Origin: Ryuthela nishihirai
Taxonomy: Eukaryota; Arthropoda; Arachnida; Araneae; Heptathelidae
Direction of reading: 5' to 3'
DNA: 64,000 nt
NCBI GenBank assembly: GCA_038380435.1
Contig: JAWZYU010000028.1
Location: 45,629,095-45,693,094, forward strand
Part shown: in pieces, positions 10,707 through 22,515 of the stretch
Layout: each line of letters opens with the position of its first letter
Numbering within the stretch: the first letter of the stretch is position 1
Notes under the pieces: generated by a model
Told to the model about the DNA's origin: nothing
The model's database searches: none
The model's input: the letters and a program-made list of their open reading frames with translations, nothing else
Made by a program: the position numbers and the translations under genes

Positions 10707-11668
10707 GTAAGCGTGTGTGTACGTTGTGTGCACGTGGATATTCTTTTCCCAGTTCGCTTGGTTTATATGTATTCTTTATGTTGTGTGTTTATACCCCCCA
10801 ACACTAACCAATCCACACAACAAACGCGCTCACGAGAGAGTGACACACGATCGCTTCTGCTCTCGGTGTTCCCGAATGAAAGATGCTGCTCGGTTTCACG
10901 TGTCCACCACCCCAAGCTGTGCAACAATAGCATTGAGTAATGATGAATAACAGGTTTATCTAAACGCTTGGGGGGTCATTTTTCTTTTGCACAACAACTC
11001 CTATCAAACGATGCTGAAATATTCCTTCTACCCCCCCTCATCCCCATTCTACTGAGAGCTTTGTATTGTGATTGGACTATGTATTTATGTATCCTTGGGT
11101 AATATGGCTGAATGGGATCGTTCTTTTGAAGGAAAGAGAGGAGTGCAATTTTTCGGCCGGACAGAGATCCTGTCGCTATTGCTATCAAAAGAATAGATGT
11201 ATTTTATTCTCTCTTCAGTGGGAAATTATGGTGTTTACTTAACGTAAATAGCAGTCTTTTGTGTGGTTGTTCCCAATGGATATATGTTTTTCGTAAGATG
11301 GGGGGGGGGGGGGGGGGAGAGCTGAGAGATAATGAGAGTTTTGTGAAATGAAATAATAATGGCCGTGGTCATTATTTTTCAGAGGAACTTGAAAAGCTGG
11401 AAGCAGGCTATGAGAAAAGACAGGATAAAGGCTGGAGAGGAATAAATATTTTTAAGGATTTCTTTTATTTTTTTTTTTGTTGTGGTAGATATTTTCCTAA
11501 TAAAGATAGGGAAGTTTCTTTAGGTCTTTATTTGTGTTTTATTATTTATTTTTTAAATGCTTTTTGATTATTCCTATAGAGGGTGAATGAATTGGTTTTA
11601 GATATTTATTGTACAAAAAAAAACTAGGATTGCCACATCAGGAAATGCTACATATTTTGAAAGATTTG
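10707..11668. other. Putative ROR intron sequence with poly-G run
   Basis: Part of the 2,953-bp interval between predicted exons. It contains an uninterrupted G-run of about 18 at 11300-11317 and T-rich stretches around 11460-11480. No repeat family is recognised before the SINE at 11669. Confidence 0.45.
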
Positions 11669-12228
11669 GTTTGGGTTGTTTTACCTCTGAGTAGCACTTT
11701 TTTTTTCGATAATGGGCTAAATGGCCAGATCACAAGGACTCCGATGGCTCAGAGAAGGTTGGGGGAGAGGACGCACTGGAACAGCTGTTAGGAGACAGAT
11801 GGTAGCCTCCCGTCAAGGCCATTCAGTGTGTTATTTAACGTTGGGTTGTTTTACCTCTGAGCGGCACTTTTTTGTACACCATGGGCTAAATGGCCAGGTC
11901 ACAAGGACCCCGAAGGCTCAGAGAAGGTTGGGGGAGGGGACCCACTGGAACAGCTGTTGGGAGACAGATGGGAGCCTCCCGTCAAGGTCATCCAGCGTGT
12001 TCTTTAACGTGAACAGGGTATGGCTCTCCCGCAAACGGGGCCACGGCTTAACGTCCCATCCGACGGACGGCGGCCTTTTCAAGCCCATCGGTGGCCCCTA
12101 CTGACCATGGGCAGGGCGGGGAAATTTTGTGGAGATAAATCTCAACGATGACCCAGCTGGGACTCTAACCTGGGAACTACAGATTACGAGCCTGGCGCGC
12201 TACTGACTGAGCCACCCCGCCCCCCATA
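11669..12228 (-). mobile_element. SINE-A copy with two tail modules
   Basis: 3' ends occur at about 11670 and 11840, about 169 bp apart, followed by body and head ending GAGCCACCCCGCCCCCC. The outer module is more diverged (GAGTAGCAC, TTTTTTCGATAATGG) than the inner one. Confidence 0.88.
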
Positions 12229-12546
12229 TAATTCTGATACGACTGTATATATATATATGGAGATTGTTAATTTTTTGCGATTTCAGTTGAATACTTTTCT
12301 TTTCCTGATTTTCCTCAGGAAATTATTATCCGCTTTTCATCCAAAAGATTTATTTTTCGCTACCAATGATTCATTACCTGTTTTTTTTTATTTCGAAAGA
12401 TTTATCATCTAGTTTTCTTTTAAAAGATTTATCATCCCCATTTCTCTCAAACGTTTTATCATCCGCTTTTCTTTCGAAACGTAGTTTCATTATCTGCTTT
12501 TCCTTCAAAACCGTTATTTATATCATCCACATTTCATTCAGAAATA
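12229..12546. other. T-rich degenerate tandem stretch
   Basis: Between about 12375 and 12540 the phrase TTTATCATC(C/T).TTTTCTTTC.AAA recurs several times with drift, a decayed tandem repeat of roughly 25-40 bp. No gene. Confidence 0.5.
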
Positions 12547-13156
12547 TAGTCGCTCAAAAGAGTATCCGAACACTATGGTTGATTACAGAATTCAGAAAAA
12601 ATATCTGGCAACGATTTTTTTTAGAAATTAGTGATCTGGCAACCTTCGTGTCACGTGATTACAGAATTCAAGAAAAATATCTGGAGCGTGTACAGCAACT
12701 GTACACGCTCCAGTTACCGTTCAGAGCAAACTGGAGCGTGTGCAGTTACTGCACACGCTCCAGTTTGCTGTGAACGGTAACTGCACACGCTCAATATTTC
12801 CGTGAGTGAGCCCACACGATCCAGGTCTTTGTGAGCTCACACGATCCAATGTGCTGTGAATATTAACCGCAACCGCTCCAGTTTGCTGTGAACGGTAACT
12901 GCACACGCTCCATATTCATTGCATTATATATTCATACGCATTATATATATTAAAAAATATCCGAAAACTATGGTTGATTACAGAATTCAGAACAAATATC
13001 TGGGAAAGATTTTTTTTTAGAAATTAGTGATCTGGCAACTTTCATCTCACGTGACACGAATGTTGCCAGATCACTAACTTCTAAAAAATCTTTGCCAGAT
13101 ATTTTTCCTGAATTCTGTAATCAACCATAGTGTTCGGATATTTTTTTGAGTGACTG
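12547..13156. mobile_element. Composite palindromic MITE carrying an extra hairpin block
   Basis: The left arm begins TAGTCGCTCAAAA after TA (12545-12546). It is interrupted after CACGTG by a GAGCGTGT/ACACGCTC-rich block (about 12670-12920), and the element then resumes with ATATCCGAAAACTATGG and a complete second MITE body ending GAGTGACTG before TA (13157-13158). The block includes a 69-nt near-perfect palindrome at 12713-12781, with one arm mismatch near 12724. The same block occurs at 43123-43899 and 61981-62265. Confidence 0.8.
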
Positions 13157-13241
13157 TACAGTTTGTGACAACAAAGCCTGTCTCTATCTAGGGTCTCACA
13201 GTCGTCTCCAAGGCATGTTCTGAACATTTTCTTAGCGTGTA

Positions 13242-13401
13242 CAGTCACTCAAAAATTATCCGAACACTATGTCACGTGACATGAAGGTTGCCAAATCACT
13301 AATTTCTAAAAAAAAAAGATTGTTTTTTTTTATATTTTGCCAGTTTTTTTTCTGAATTCTGTAATCAACCATAGTGTTTGGATACTTTTTTTTGAGTGAC
13401 T
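13242..13401. mobile_element. Internally deleted palindromic MITE
   Basis: Starts CAGTCACTCAAAAATTATCCGAACACTATG after TA (13240-13241), jumps to CACGTGACATGAAGGTTGCC and ends TTTGAGTGAC. Most of the left arm is deleted. The last bases of the right TIR are missing or mutated. Confidence 0.75.
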
Positions 13402-13659
13402 AATTATAAGAAAAATAATCTTAATTTGCTCATTGATTCATTCAATTCGTCACAAGAATTGGGAGGTCCTTCCTCAGGCTTTCCCATTTAGGATTTAGTG
13501 GACATATGTATTTATCTTATTTTTCTCAATTTTTTTTTGAATTAATTTTTTACTCTCCTTTTTTAATTAAAAATGTTTTTTCAGTTTTTTAAGTTTTTAA
13601 GAGATTATTATTATTTTTATTATTTATATATATATTTTTTAATATTTTAATCGTTTCAG

Positions 13660-13959
13660 GCTACTTATACGTGGAGAAGAAAGTGTTGAATGTGACCAAG
13701 GATTCCGGAGAAAGCGTCCGCCTACGCTGCGAGGTGAGAGGACGCCCACCACCCCAGATCCAGTGGTTCAAGAACGAAGCCCCTCTGGAGCAAGAGCGCG
13801 ACCGCGTGGAGGTCCGCAGGTATCGGCAAGGCGGGAACCGGGTCGGTTCTCGAGTCAAGATCCTTCAGCTCGACATTCACGATACGGGCTATTACAAGTG
13901 CGAGGCATCCAACGGAAGACATAATGTCGAAACCACAGGAATCTTGATCGTGAAAGCGG
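13660..13959 (+). CDS. Ror: ROR-family receptor tyrosine kinase, Ig-domain exon
   Basis: ROR receptors bind Wnt5-type ligands at the cell surface. Their extracellular order is Ig, frizzled, kringle, then membrane and kinase. This 300-bp exon encodes the C2-type Ig domain. It has the first cysteine in VRLRCEVRG, the core tryptophan in PPPQIQWFKNEAP, and the second cysteine in LDIHDTGYYKCEASNG, ending TGILIVKA. WFKN-AP, GSR, DTGY..C.A.NG and TG-L-VK match vertebrate ROR1/ROR2 Ig regions more closely than other Ig families I considered (neuregulin/Vein, MuSK). An NVT glycosylation sequon lies near the start. Splice sites are TTAATCGTTTCAG before the exon and GTAAGT after it. Phase is 1-1, usual for Ig exons. 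The gene is partial: no start codon and no kinase region in view. Confidence 0.9.
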
Positions 13960-14117
13960 GTAAGTTGAAAGTGAAAAAATAATACTCGAAAAGTTCATTT
14001 TTGATTAATGTAGTGTCTGAAAACTTGTGAGCATGGGTGTCCAGTTTGGCAGTTTTTCCTCTGAGTTTTTTTCTACTTTTTTGCACACACTGGGCTAAAT
14101 GGCCGGGCCATAAGGTT
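13960..14117. other. Intron start with SINE-A tail fragment
   Basis: After the donor site there is a decayed SINE-A 3' fragment on the minus strand (about 14050-14115), with TTTTTGCACACACTGGGCTAA and a few bases of body. Confidence 0.6.
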
Positions 14118-14647
14118 GGTTTGGGTTGTTTTACCTGTGAGCGGCACTTTTTTGTATACAATGGGATTGATGGTCAGGTAACCCGAAGGCTCAGAGAAGG
14201 TTGGGGGAGGGGACCCACTGGAACAGCTGTTGGGAGACAGATGGTAGCCTCCCGTCAAGGCCATCCAGCGTGTTCTTTAAGGTTGGGCTGTTTTACCTTT
14301 GAGCGGCACTTTTTTTCACACCATGGGCTAAATGGCCAAGTCACATGGACCCCGAAGACTCAGGGAAGGTTGGGGGAGGGGACCCACTGGAACAGCTGTT
14401 GGGAAACAGATGATAGCCTCCCGTCAAGGCCATCCAGCGTGTTCTTTAACATGCACAGGGTATGGCTCTCCCGCACACGGAGCCACGGCTTAACGTCCCA
14501 TCCGATGGACGGTGGCCTTTCCTAACCAATCGGTGTCCGCTACTGACCGTGGTCAGGGCGGGGAATTTTGCGGAGATAAATCTAAACGCCGACGCACCTG
14601 GGAACTACAGATTACGAGCCTGGCGCGCTACCGACTGAGCCAACCGG
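14118..14647 (-). mobile_element. SINE-A copy with two tail modules
   Basis: 3' ends are near 14120 and 14283. The outer module has a deletion around 14180. The body carries a short deletion in the head region (GACGCACCTGGGAAC near 14590). It ends GACTGAGCCAACCGGG. Confidence 0.85.
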
Positions 14648-15030
14648 GTCACAATGACCCCGAGGGCTCAGGGAAGGTTGGGGGGACAGGGAACCCACTG
14701 GACGGCTGTTAGGAGACAAATGCTAGCCTTACGTCAAGGTAATTCAGCATGATCTTTAACGTGCACAGGAGAACACGGCTCTCCCGCACACGGAGCCACG
14801 GCTTAATGTCTCATCCAACGGATTTTAGCATAACTTTTTCTTCGCGTAATAATATTTTTTTCAAAATTTTTTTTTCTTTCCCAAACTAATCGGTGTCCCC
14901 TTTGGGACCAATGGCAAGGCGAGGAGTTTTGCGGAGATAAATCTCAACGCTGGGGACACAAGTGGAACTCGAACCTGGGAACTGCAGTCTGACGCGCTAT
15001 AGACGTAGCCCCCCACCCCCTCTCCCTGGG
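14648..15030 (-). mobile_element. Older SINE-A interrupted by AT-rich sequence
   Basis: Body 14648-14821 and head-side part 14881-15030 belong to one diverged minus-strand copy whose 3' end was replaced by the preceding SINE. About 60 bp of T-rich DNA separates the two parts. Confidence 0.7.
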
Positions 15031-15133
15031 TGTCTGGACCACGCATGCAATTAAATGCATTTTTTAAAGATAAATTACTTGCTCTTACGTAAAAATTATT
15101 TCTATTCTGTTTTCGAGCGGCGAGAGAAAGTTA

Positions 15134-15935
15134 GAGGAGGGGGGGGGGGGTGCTTTGTCGTTAGCGCTCCAGTTTTGTAATCTGCAGTTTCTAGATTCAA
15201 GTTCCAAATTTGTCAGCGTTGAGGTTTATCTCTGCTAAACACCACCCTGCCCTAGGTCAGAAAGGGGACACCGTTGGGCTTTGGAGTGGCCACCTTCCTT
15301 CTGAGGGCCGGGGGTCGCTCAGTCGGTAGCGCGCCAGGCTCGTAATCTGTAGTTCCCAGGTTCGAGTCCCAGCTGGGTCAGCATTGAGATTTATCTCCGC
15401 AAAATTCCCCGCCCTGTCCACGGTCAGTAGGGGACACCGATGGGCTTGGAAAGGCCGCCGTCCGTCGGATGGGACGTTAAGTCGTGGCCCCTTGTGCGGG
15501 AAAGCCATGCCCTGTGCACGTTAAAGAACACACTGGATGGCCTTGACGGGAGACTACCATCTGTCTCCCAACAGCTGTTCCAGTGGGTCCCCTCCCCAAC
15601 CTTCTCTGAGACTATGGGGTCCCTGTGACCTGGCCATTTAGCCCATGGTGTGCAAAAAAGTGCCGCTCAGAGGTAAAACAACCCAACAACAACCCAACCT
15701 TCCTTCTGACGGGACCTTAAGCCGTGGTTCCTTGTGTGAAGAGCAATGCCTCATACACGTTAAATAACATGCTGGATGGCTCTTGACAAGAGTCTTCTAT
15801 TTGTCTCGTAACAGTTATTCAGTGTGTCGCCTTTCTCTAACTTTTTTCCGAGCCCTTGGGGTCCTTGTGACCTGGCCATTTAGCTCATTGTGTGCAGAAA
15901 AAGTACCACCCAGAGGTAAAACAACTCAACCAACA
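15134..15935 (+). mobile_element. Old SINE-A split by a younger SINE-A
   Basis: Head and early body lie at 15134-15304, and the rest at 15697-15935. They are separated by a young copy flanked by ACCTTCCTTCTGA on both sides (15292-15304, 15697-15709). Many substitutions mark it as old. A G-run of about 12 sits at its start. Confidence 0.85.
15305..15696 (+). mobile_element. Young SINE-A inside an old SINE-A
   Basis: Full-length copy from GGCCGGGGGTCGCTCAGTCGG to AACAACCCAACAACAACCCA with a perfect 13-bp TSD. The tail shows duplication of the ACAACCC unit, which suggests the 3' end is a short simple repeat. Confidence 0.93.
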
Positions 15936-16539
15936 AGCTGGGAAGTGTGTATGGAAAAATGGGGAGACTGTGATACTGCTCAGCTGAAGCTTCCGCAGTT
16001 TTTATAGATCTCTGGTTTATTGATAGGAAATTGATAGGATACTCCAAAGCTTCATCGTCATTCTCAAGCAGCCATGGGCTACGGAGGTCGGAAAAAGAAA
16101 TCTATTCACTTTTTTTTTTGATTTGCGACATATAGGACAGAGAAGAATCCTAGAAGCTATTCCTAGCTTAATACAGGCTTTCTCATACAAGGACATGCCC
16201 TACTAAGACCGAAGTCACTGCTGACCACTTGGGGCTGTCAACCCACAAACAAACAGAAAACACAGTGGAAGATTTTCCCTCCATAGAAGTCCACCAGTGC
16301 AGCAAAATCAGGATCCGTAATCATGCTCAGAGCCATATATCTGTCCAGTCCAGTGGGTTTATATGGTCAGCACCAGGACCCTGTGTGGTTGACCACTCCT
16401 CAGCAGGGTAGAAAAAAAAAGAAAAGTAGTCATAGTTGTCCAGATCAGGATTGGCAGCCCTCTCCTTCCGTTCACTTCTACAAGAGAGTATCTCTTTTGA
16501 AAGGTACTAACGGTCTGCACCACGAGAAGGCGGGGTCGG
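15936..16539. other. Intron stretch with LINE 3'-end scrap
   Basis: CATCGTCATTCTCAAGCAG followed by CCATGGGCTACGGAGGTC (about 16046-16092) matches the reverse complement of the RTE-like 3' terminus and tail seen near 5500 and 38760. The sequence after it differs, so this may be a related LINE subfamily or a very short copy. The remainder is unassigned. Confidence 0.5.
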
Positions 16540-16920
16540 TTGGGTTGGGTTGTTTTACCTCTGAGCGGCACTTTTTTGCACACCATGGGCTAAATGGCCA
16601 GGCACATGGACCCCGAAGGCTCAGAGAAGGTTGGGGGAGGAGACCCACTGGAACAGCTGTTGGGAGACAGATGGTAGCCTCCCGCCAAGGCCATCCAGAG
16701 TGTTCTTTAACGTGCTCAGGGTATGGCTCTCCCGCACACGGAGCCACGGCTTAACGTCCCATCCGACGGACGGCGGCCTTTCCAAGCCCATCGGTGTCCC
16801 CTACTGACCGTGGGCAGGGCGGGGAATTTTGCGGAGATAAATCTCAACGCTGACCCAGCTGGGACTCGAACCTGGGAACTACAGATTACGAGCCTGGCGC
16901 GCTACCGACTGAGCCACCCA
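16540..16920 (-). mobile_element. SINE-A copy with 11-bp TSD
   Basis: Perfect duplication GGCGGGGTCGG at 16529-16539 and 16921-16931 flanks a nearly intact single-module element. Confidence 0.95.
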
Positions 16921-16931
16921 GGCGGGGTCGG

Positions 16932-18639
16932 ACATTAGGTGCTAGGCCTGGCCGGTTCTATGCATCATCACAGGGGATTGGTGCATAGCTTTCCTTCCAG
17001 TGACTACCTAGCTACCATTTACAGACCGAAACCTCAAAAGCTTACAGGTCCTTAAATTTTTTAAGTAACGAAATTATTTCGTTTCAAAAGCGAGCATTCT
17101 GTATTCGCCGTAAGCTGCCGCACTTTCTAGTTCGGTATTGATTTCACCTGAAATGATCCTCATCTTCTTCTTAATAAGGTGGAATATTTCTTGCTCGTTC
17201 AACTACTTCCATCCAAAATAAGGACGTTATCGAAGTTTTAAAACAACAACAACAAGAGAAAAAGTCGCTATGGCAATAAAAAAAGCTTTCCTAAAACGCA
17301 GTTCGGCGTCTGAACTTAACAAAGGAAAAGAATTTCTGGTTGGAAGTGGAATTAGCATATAGAGGAGAGATCATCGCTAAAGAGATGCTGCGTTCTTCTT
17401 TAACGTCAGAAGAGGATGACAGAGATGTATAGTTGCATATCTATTCGGATTCCAAATCGAGCTATCACATTCGTAGGAAGGAAATGAAAGCTTGAAAGGA
17501 AGTTAATGGACCCATACTCTCTGCCAACAGAGCCTGAGGCCAGCATCATAGGAGAGCTTTTCCCTCATTCTAAACAGGAGAATGGGCCTTTTTAAGGAGA
17601 GGGAGTAGAAGAGAAAGATGTAGGGTAACAAAACGCTACTGAATTGTTCAATTTCTTCTTTTTTGTTGATCTGCATGGATAAACATTCAACTGACTGGTA
17701 TTACACGCATGATGTTAGTCTGCATTTGCTTGTTCAACTGCAGAAGTAAAAAGGTGTTTAGCGTATAAAAAGTCAAACATAAAGACTTATCTCCCCTTTC
17801 TCTCTCTTAATATTTTATTCTCCGTATTTTGTTGGTGGCACGATGTCCTCGTCTTCGAGATCTTGTTCCTCTAAAACGTCAAGAAACGAGAAAAATTATA
17901 GCGACCAGCTTGGCGGGGTTTCAAAAAGTAAATGGAATACGTAATGCGTCGAACGAGCACCAAACGACTGCTGTATGTGTGTATTTTTTTTTCTTCTACA
18001 TGGTTGCTGAACAGAATGGATTTAAACTTTCGAGTTTCAAGCCAACCATGGAGCCAAATTTAAGGCTCGTGCAGGGGAACAGTTGAAAGGTAGTTTTCTT
18101 AAAGAGGTTCGTGTGTATAGGGGTAAGATAGAATAAAGGAAACTTTCGTAGTAGAAGCAATTTTGTATGATGCATTAAATTTCCCATGTGCTCAAAGTTT
18201 AGAGTTTTAGTACGGTTCTTCAATGAAAAGGGTTTTTTTGTTTGGGAGGTCGGTTGTTAGAGCGTTTGCTCTTTTTTTTTTATTTTTCGGATTTTCGTCG
18301 TTCTGTTTTTGTGAGCAAACATAGTTCTGTTCAGATATTCAGATGGATATGTATTCATAAGTTTTGAGACGGGAGGAAATGGAAAGATTGCTTTTAGTTT
18401 CCCTGGGAAATAATCGATGAATTTTGTTTTATGTATGAAGTCATTGCTTGGCGCTTCAAATTCAACTTTCTTTGCGATTTGTTTTATGTTTTGAGCGATG
18501 ATGGGTATTGACTTAGTTGCTGTTTCGTTAAAGGTTGATTTATTAAGAAAAGTTTAGGCAAATCTGAGGAAAAAAGGGTAGAAATTATGAGAAAAGAGGA
18601 TGTTAATTTCAAGGAATGAATAATATACAGGTATTGGAG
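16932..18639. other. Intron sequence without recognised features
   Basis: About 1.7 kb with no SINE, MITE or convincing exon. Open frames at 17829-18086 and 17996-18223 are on opposite strands of AT-rich DNA and have no recognisable domains. Confidence 0.4.
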
Positions 18640-18652
18640 AGAAAGATAGAAA

Positions 18653-19346
18653 CTTTGGGTTGGGTTGTTTTACTTCTGAGCGGCACTTTTTTGCACACCA
18701 TGGGCTAAATGGCCAGGCACATGGACCCCGAAGGCTCAGAGAAGGTTGAGGGAGGGGACCCACTGGAAGAGATGTTGGAAGACAGATGGTAGCCTCCCGT
18801 CAAGGCCATTCAGCGTGTTCTTTAACGTGCACAGGGTATGGCTCTCCCGCACACGGAGCCACGGCTTAACGTCCCATCCGACGGACGGCGGCCTTTCCAA
18901 GCCCATCGGTGTCCCCTACTGACCGTGGGCAGGGCGGGGAATTTTGCGGAGATAAATCTCAACGCTGACCCAGCTGGGATTCGAACCTGGGAACTACAGA
19001 TTACGAGCCTGGCGCGCTACCGACTGAGCCACCTCCGTCCCAGAAGGTTGAAGGAGGGGACCCACTGGAACAGCTGCTGGAAGACAGATGGTAGCCTCCC
19101 GTCAAGGCCATTCAGCGTGTTCTTTAACGTGCACAGGGTATGACTCTCTCGCACACGGGGCCACGGCTTAACGTCCCATCCGACGGACGGCGGCCTTTCC
19201 AAGCCCATCGGTGTCCCCTACTGACCGTGGGCAGGGCGGGGAATTTTGCGGAGATAAATCTCAACGTTGACAAAGCTGGGACTAGAACCTGGGAACTACA
19301 GATTACGAGCCTGGCGCGCTACCGACTGGGCCCCCCCCCCGCCCCC
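18653..19346 (-). mobile_element. SINE-A dimer with duplicated head and body
   Basis: A complete minus-strand copy (about 18656-19042) is fused to a second partial copy consisting of body plus head (19043-19346). The whole dimer is flanked by AGAAAGATAGAAA at 18640-18652 and 19347-19359, so it was inserted as one unit or rearranged after insertion. Confidence 0.88.
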
Positions 19347-19568
19347 AGAAAGATAGAAATATCCTCATTTTATGTTAATGGAGAATCAAATTCGAGGCTT
19401 CATAACTGGTTAAATAAATATTTATGGAAAGATATGACTGAAGATGAACACAATACGTCAATTAAAGTGTCTAAATTTCGATTTTGAACAATATCCATTC
19501 ATTACTTAGCTATAGAAATTTCAATATTCGAGTAACAGAGATGTCAATCATAAGGATTCACCTCGGAA

Positions 19569-19963
19569 AAGAGGCGGGGGTGGCTCAGTCGGTAGCGCGC
19601 CAGGCTCGTAATCTGTAGTTCCCAGGTTCGAGTCCCAGCTGGGTCAGCGTTGAGATTTATCTCCGCAAAAATTCCCCGCCCTGCCCACGGTCAGTAGGGG
19701 ACACCGATGGGCTTGGAAAGGCCGCCGTCCGTCGGATGGGACGTTAAGCCGTGGCCCGTGTGCGGGACAGCCATACCCTGTGCACGTTAAAGAACACGCT
19801 GGATGGCCTTGACGGGAGGCTACCATCTGTCTCCCAACAGCTGTGGACCAGTTCCAGTGGATCGCCTCCCCCAACCATCTGTGAGCCTTCCGGGTTCATG
19901 TGACCTGGCCATTTAGCCCATGGTGTGCAAAAAAGCGCCGCTCAGAGGTAAAACAACCCAACC
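19569..19963 (+). mobile_element. SINE-A copy with 10-bp TSD
   Basis: CACCTCGGAA at 19559-19568 and 19964-19973. It has a small insertion (TGGACCAG) in the 3' module near 19845-19855. Confidence 0.93.
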
Positions 19964-20048
19964 CACCTCGGAAGTTAATTAAAACTTAAAAAAAAAAAAC
20001 ATTATTTCAAAGCATTTAATAACATAAGTGTATGTTTTAGAATTTGGT

Positions 20049-20255
20049 AGCCGTTTCATGGCCGAGTGGTTAGCACGCTTGTCTACTGATATAAGGGACT
20101 TGGGTTTGAGCCCCTGGTTTAAGGCATGGTTGTGTGTGTTGTTTTTCTGCTGAGGTTCGACCGTCCTCTCAGACCTTCTGCTATGGCATATAATCTGACA
20201 GACTCCTGCCCGACCTCTGTGACAAGCAGCAGCTTAAGGGGGTATTACTTAATTA
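20049..20255 (+). mobile_element. SINE-B copy
   Basis: A second tRNA-derived family. The head has TGGCCGAGTGGTTAGCACGC (A-box region) and GGTTTGAGCCCC (B-box region), followed by the family-specific body TCTGCTATGGCATATAA, CTGACAGACTCCTG, ACAAGCAGCAGCTTAAGGGG and a TATT-type tail. It is moderately diverged from the copies at 28-32 kb. Confidence 0.82.
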
Positions 20256-21639
20256 ATGTTTTAGAATTTGTTATAAATAGTTCTTCCAATAATTATCAGT
20301 TTTACCCAATTTTTTAGGCCTTTTTTTTCACTAAGCTATTCTGCTTTTTAAATAAGTCCCTTCTCTCACCCACCTCCTGTTTGGCGAACTCCTTTCAATT
20401 TGAATATTTTTTTTTTACCTTTTCTAATATTCGACCTCCATCGTGATATTTTGCAGATCAACAACTTCCATTCCATTCTGACACCTGCTCAGCGATCTTT
20501 CTCCAGCTCCCTGTGGGTAGAACATTTTTCTGATCGAACATCCTTTCCTGTTGTTCTTCTACCCACTTCACATCTTCTTTTCCTTAAGCCTCTTCTATTT
20601 GGCCACCATCCTCTTAAGATCACCCAACAACCGAATATTTGCTAAAGCCGCCAGTCTGATCCTTCCGCAGCCATTCCTTGAGGCTTTGGATTTACGAGAT
20701 CCAACTATCGTATCCCATCACGAAATGGTGAAAAACTCGCCTTTAAGCAATGAAAAAAATACCCTAAATATATTTCTTTACAAGATTTTCCATTTCTTTC
20801 TCACTCCTTCTAGCTGTTTTGCCGCCAAAAGTCTTATTATTTTTCCTTTATACCTTGTACAACATCAAAATCGCCATTGCTGTAAGGGGACCATCTGTGT
20901 GCGGAAATTGCAAAATCAATAATTTGATTTGCCTTATTCTCATTACAAAAAGCAGGGCCGCCTGTTTTGCTATCCCCCTCCCCCTCTCCCTCCCTGCAAC
21001 GTCTTCTTACTAAGGTTTTTTTTGTGTGTGTGTGTCTGCAGTGTATCAGAAAGTAATCTTTACCTGAGGGGGCGGTTTCCCCACGTTTAATGGTCTCTTA
21101 AATTGCTCTTTCGTCTTATCGACAATTTCAACATGTTTTTGAAAGAGAGAAAAGTCATTTGTGTTAGAAGGGGAAAATAGAAAAGCACTTATTGCGCATT
21201 CCCGTGTGCGCCAGTGTTACATATATCTTTATTGTGTGCGTCCGTCTCCTCCTTTGTGCATGGAAATCTTCTGTATTATGTATGCTGTATCTTGAATCCA
21301 TTTAAGGCAAATGTATTCTTTGTATTGGAGCCTTTTAAGAAGATATCTTCTCGTTTTGTGTTTGGAAAATGTTCTCTACTCTATAAGTCTTCTCTTTTGT
21401 TTATGTCTTTTCCATTGTTCAGTGAAAACTTTCTTTTCTTCCACTCTCAAATGTTTGTGAAAAAATTTCTCTTCTTTATCCATTTTTTTTTTCTTTATAT
21501 TTCTCCATTGTTCACGTAAGTCGTTATATTGTTTACCTTTGCACTGTCGCTTTAATCTCTTTATTGTTATGCATTTTTTGTGTAAATCTTTAATTTATTA
21601 ATTATTTTAAATAGAAAAACACTTTTCGAATGCCATGAA
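20256..21639. other. T-rich intron sequence
   Basis: Long pyrimidine-rich stretches with a GT-repeat near 21027-21040. No gene or interspersed repeat recognised. Confidence 0.4.
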
Positions 21640-22515
21640 GGGAAGGGCATTAGGGAGGGTAAAGTGGTATTAGAAAGAGGAAAAGAGCGTCAGAAAGGGT
21701 AAAAGGGCATCAGGAAGGATAAAAGAATGTTAGAAAAGGTAAAGGAAGTTAGAAAAGGTAAAGGAACGTTAGAAAGGGTAAAGGAACGTTAGAAAGGGTA
21801 AAGGAACGTTAGAAAGGGTTAAGGGGTGTTAGAAAGTGTAAAGGGGGCGTTAAAAAGATTAAAAGAGCATTGGGAAGAATAAAGGGGATGTTAGAAAGAG
21901 TAAATGTAGGTAGAGGAAATGAAAGGTAGAGGAAATGAAAGGTAGAGAAAGAGGAAAAGAGCGTCAGAAAGGGTAAAAGGGCATCAGGAAGGATAAAAGA
22001 ATGTTAGAAAGGGTAAAGGAACGTTAGAAAGGGTAAAGGAACGTTAGAAAAGGTAAATGAACGTTAGAAAGGGTTAAGGGGTGTTAGAAAGTGTAAAGGG
22101 GGCGTTAAAAAGGGTAAAAGAGCATTGGGAAGAATAAAGGGGATGTTAGAAAGAGTAAATGTAGGTAGAGGAAATGGAAGGTAGAGAAAGAGGAAAAGAG
22201 CGTCAGAAAGGGTAAAAGGGCATCAGGAAGGATAAAAGAATGTTAGAAAGGGTAAAGGAACGTTAGAAAGGGTAAAGGAACGTTAGAAAAGGTAAAGGAA
22301 CGTTAGAAATGGTTAAGGGGTGTTAGAAAGTGTAAAGGGAGAGTTAGAAAGGGTAAGAGAGCATTATAAAGGGTAAAGGGGTGTTAGAAAGTGTAAAGGG
22401 AGAGTTAGAAAGGGTAAGAGAGCATTATAAAGGGTAAAGGGGTGTTAGAAAGTGTAAAGGGAGAGTTAGAAAGGGTAAGAGAGCATTATAAAGGGTAAAG
22501 GGGTGTTAGAAAAGA
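21640..22515 (+). repeat. About 20-bp minisatellite with higher-order copies
   Basis: The basic unit is about 20 bp of the form GTTAGAAAGGGTAAAGGAAC. A longer block starting GAGGAAAAGAGCGTCAGAAA recurs at about 21678, 21952 and 22190. The last part is a 61-bp unit repeated three times, with TGTTAGAAAGTG at 22321, 22382 and 22443. No TIR or coding content. Confidence 0.88.

Noticed and set aside
10645..10940. Frame starting at ATGGAGCAGGAG read as a start codon exon of ROR
   Set aside because: In that frame the segment ends in phase 0 at the donor, which does not match the phase-1 start of the Ig exon. The adjacent frame does match.
19569..19645. Possible functional tRNA genes at SINE heads (A and B boxes, cloverleaf-like)
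   Set aside because: Every instance continues into the SINE body, lacks a proper acceptor stem pairing and occurs dozens of times with TSDs.
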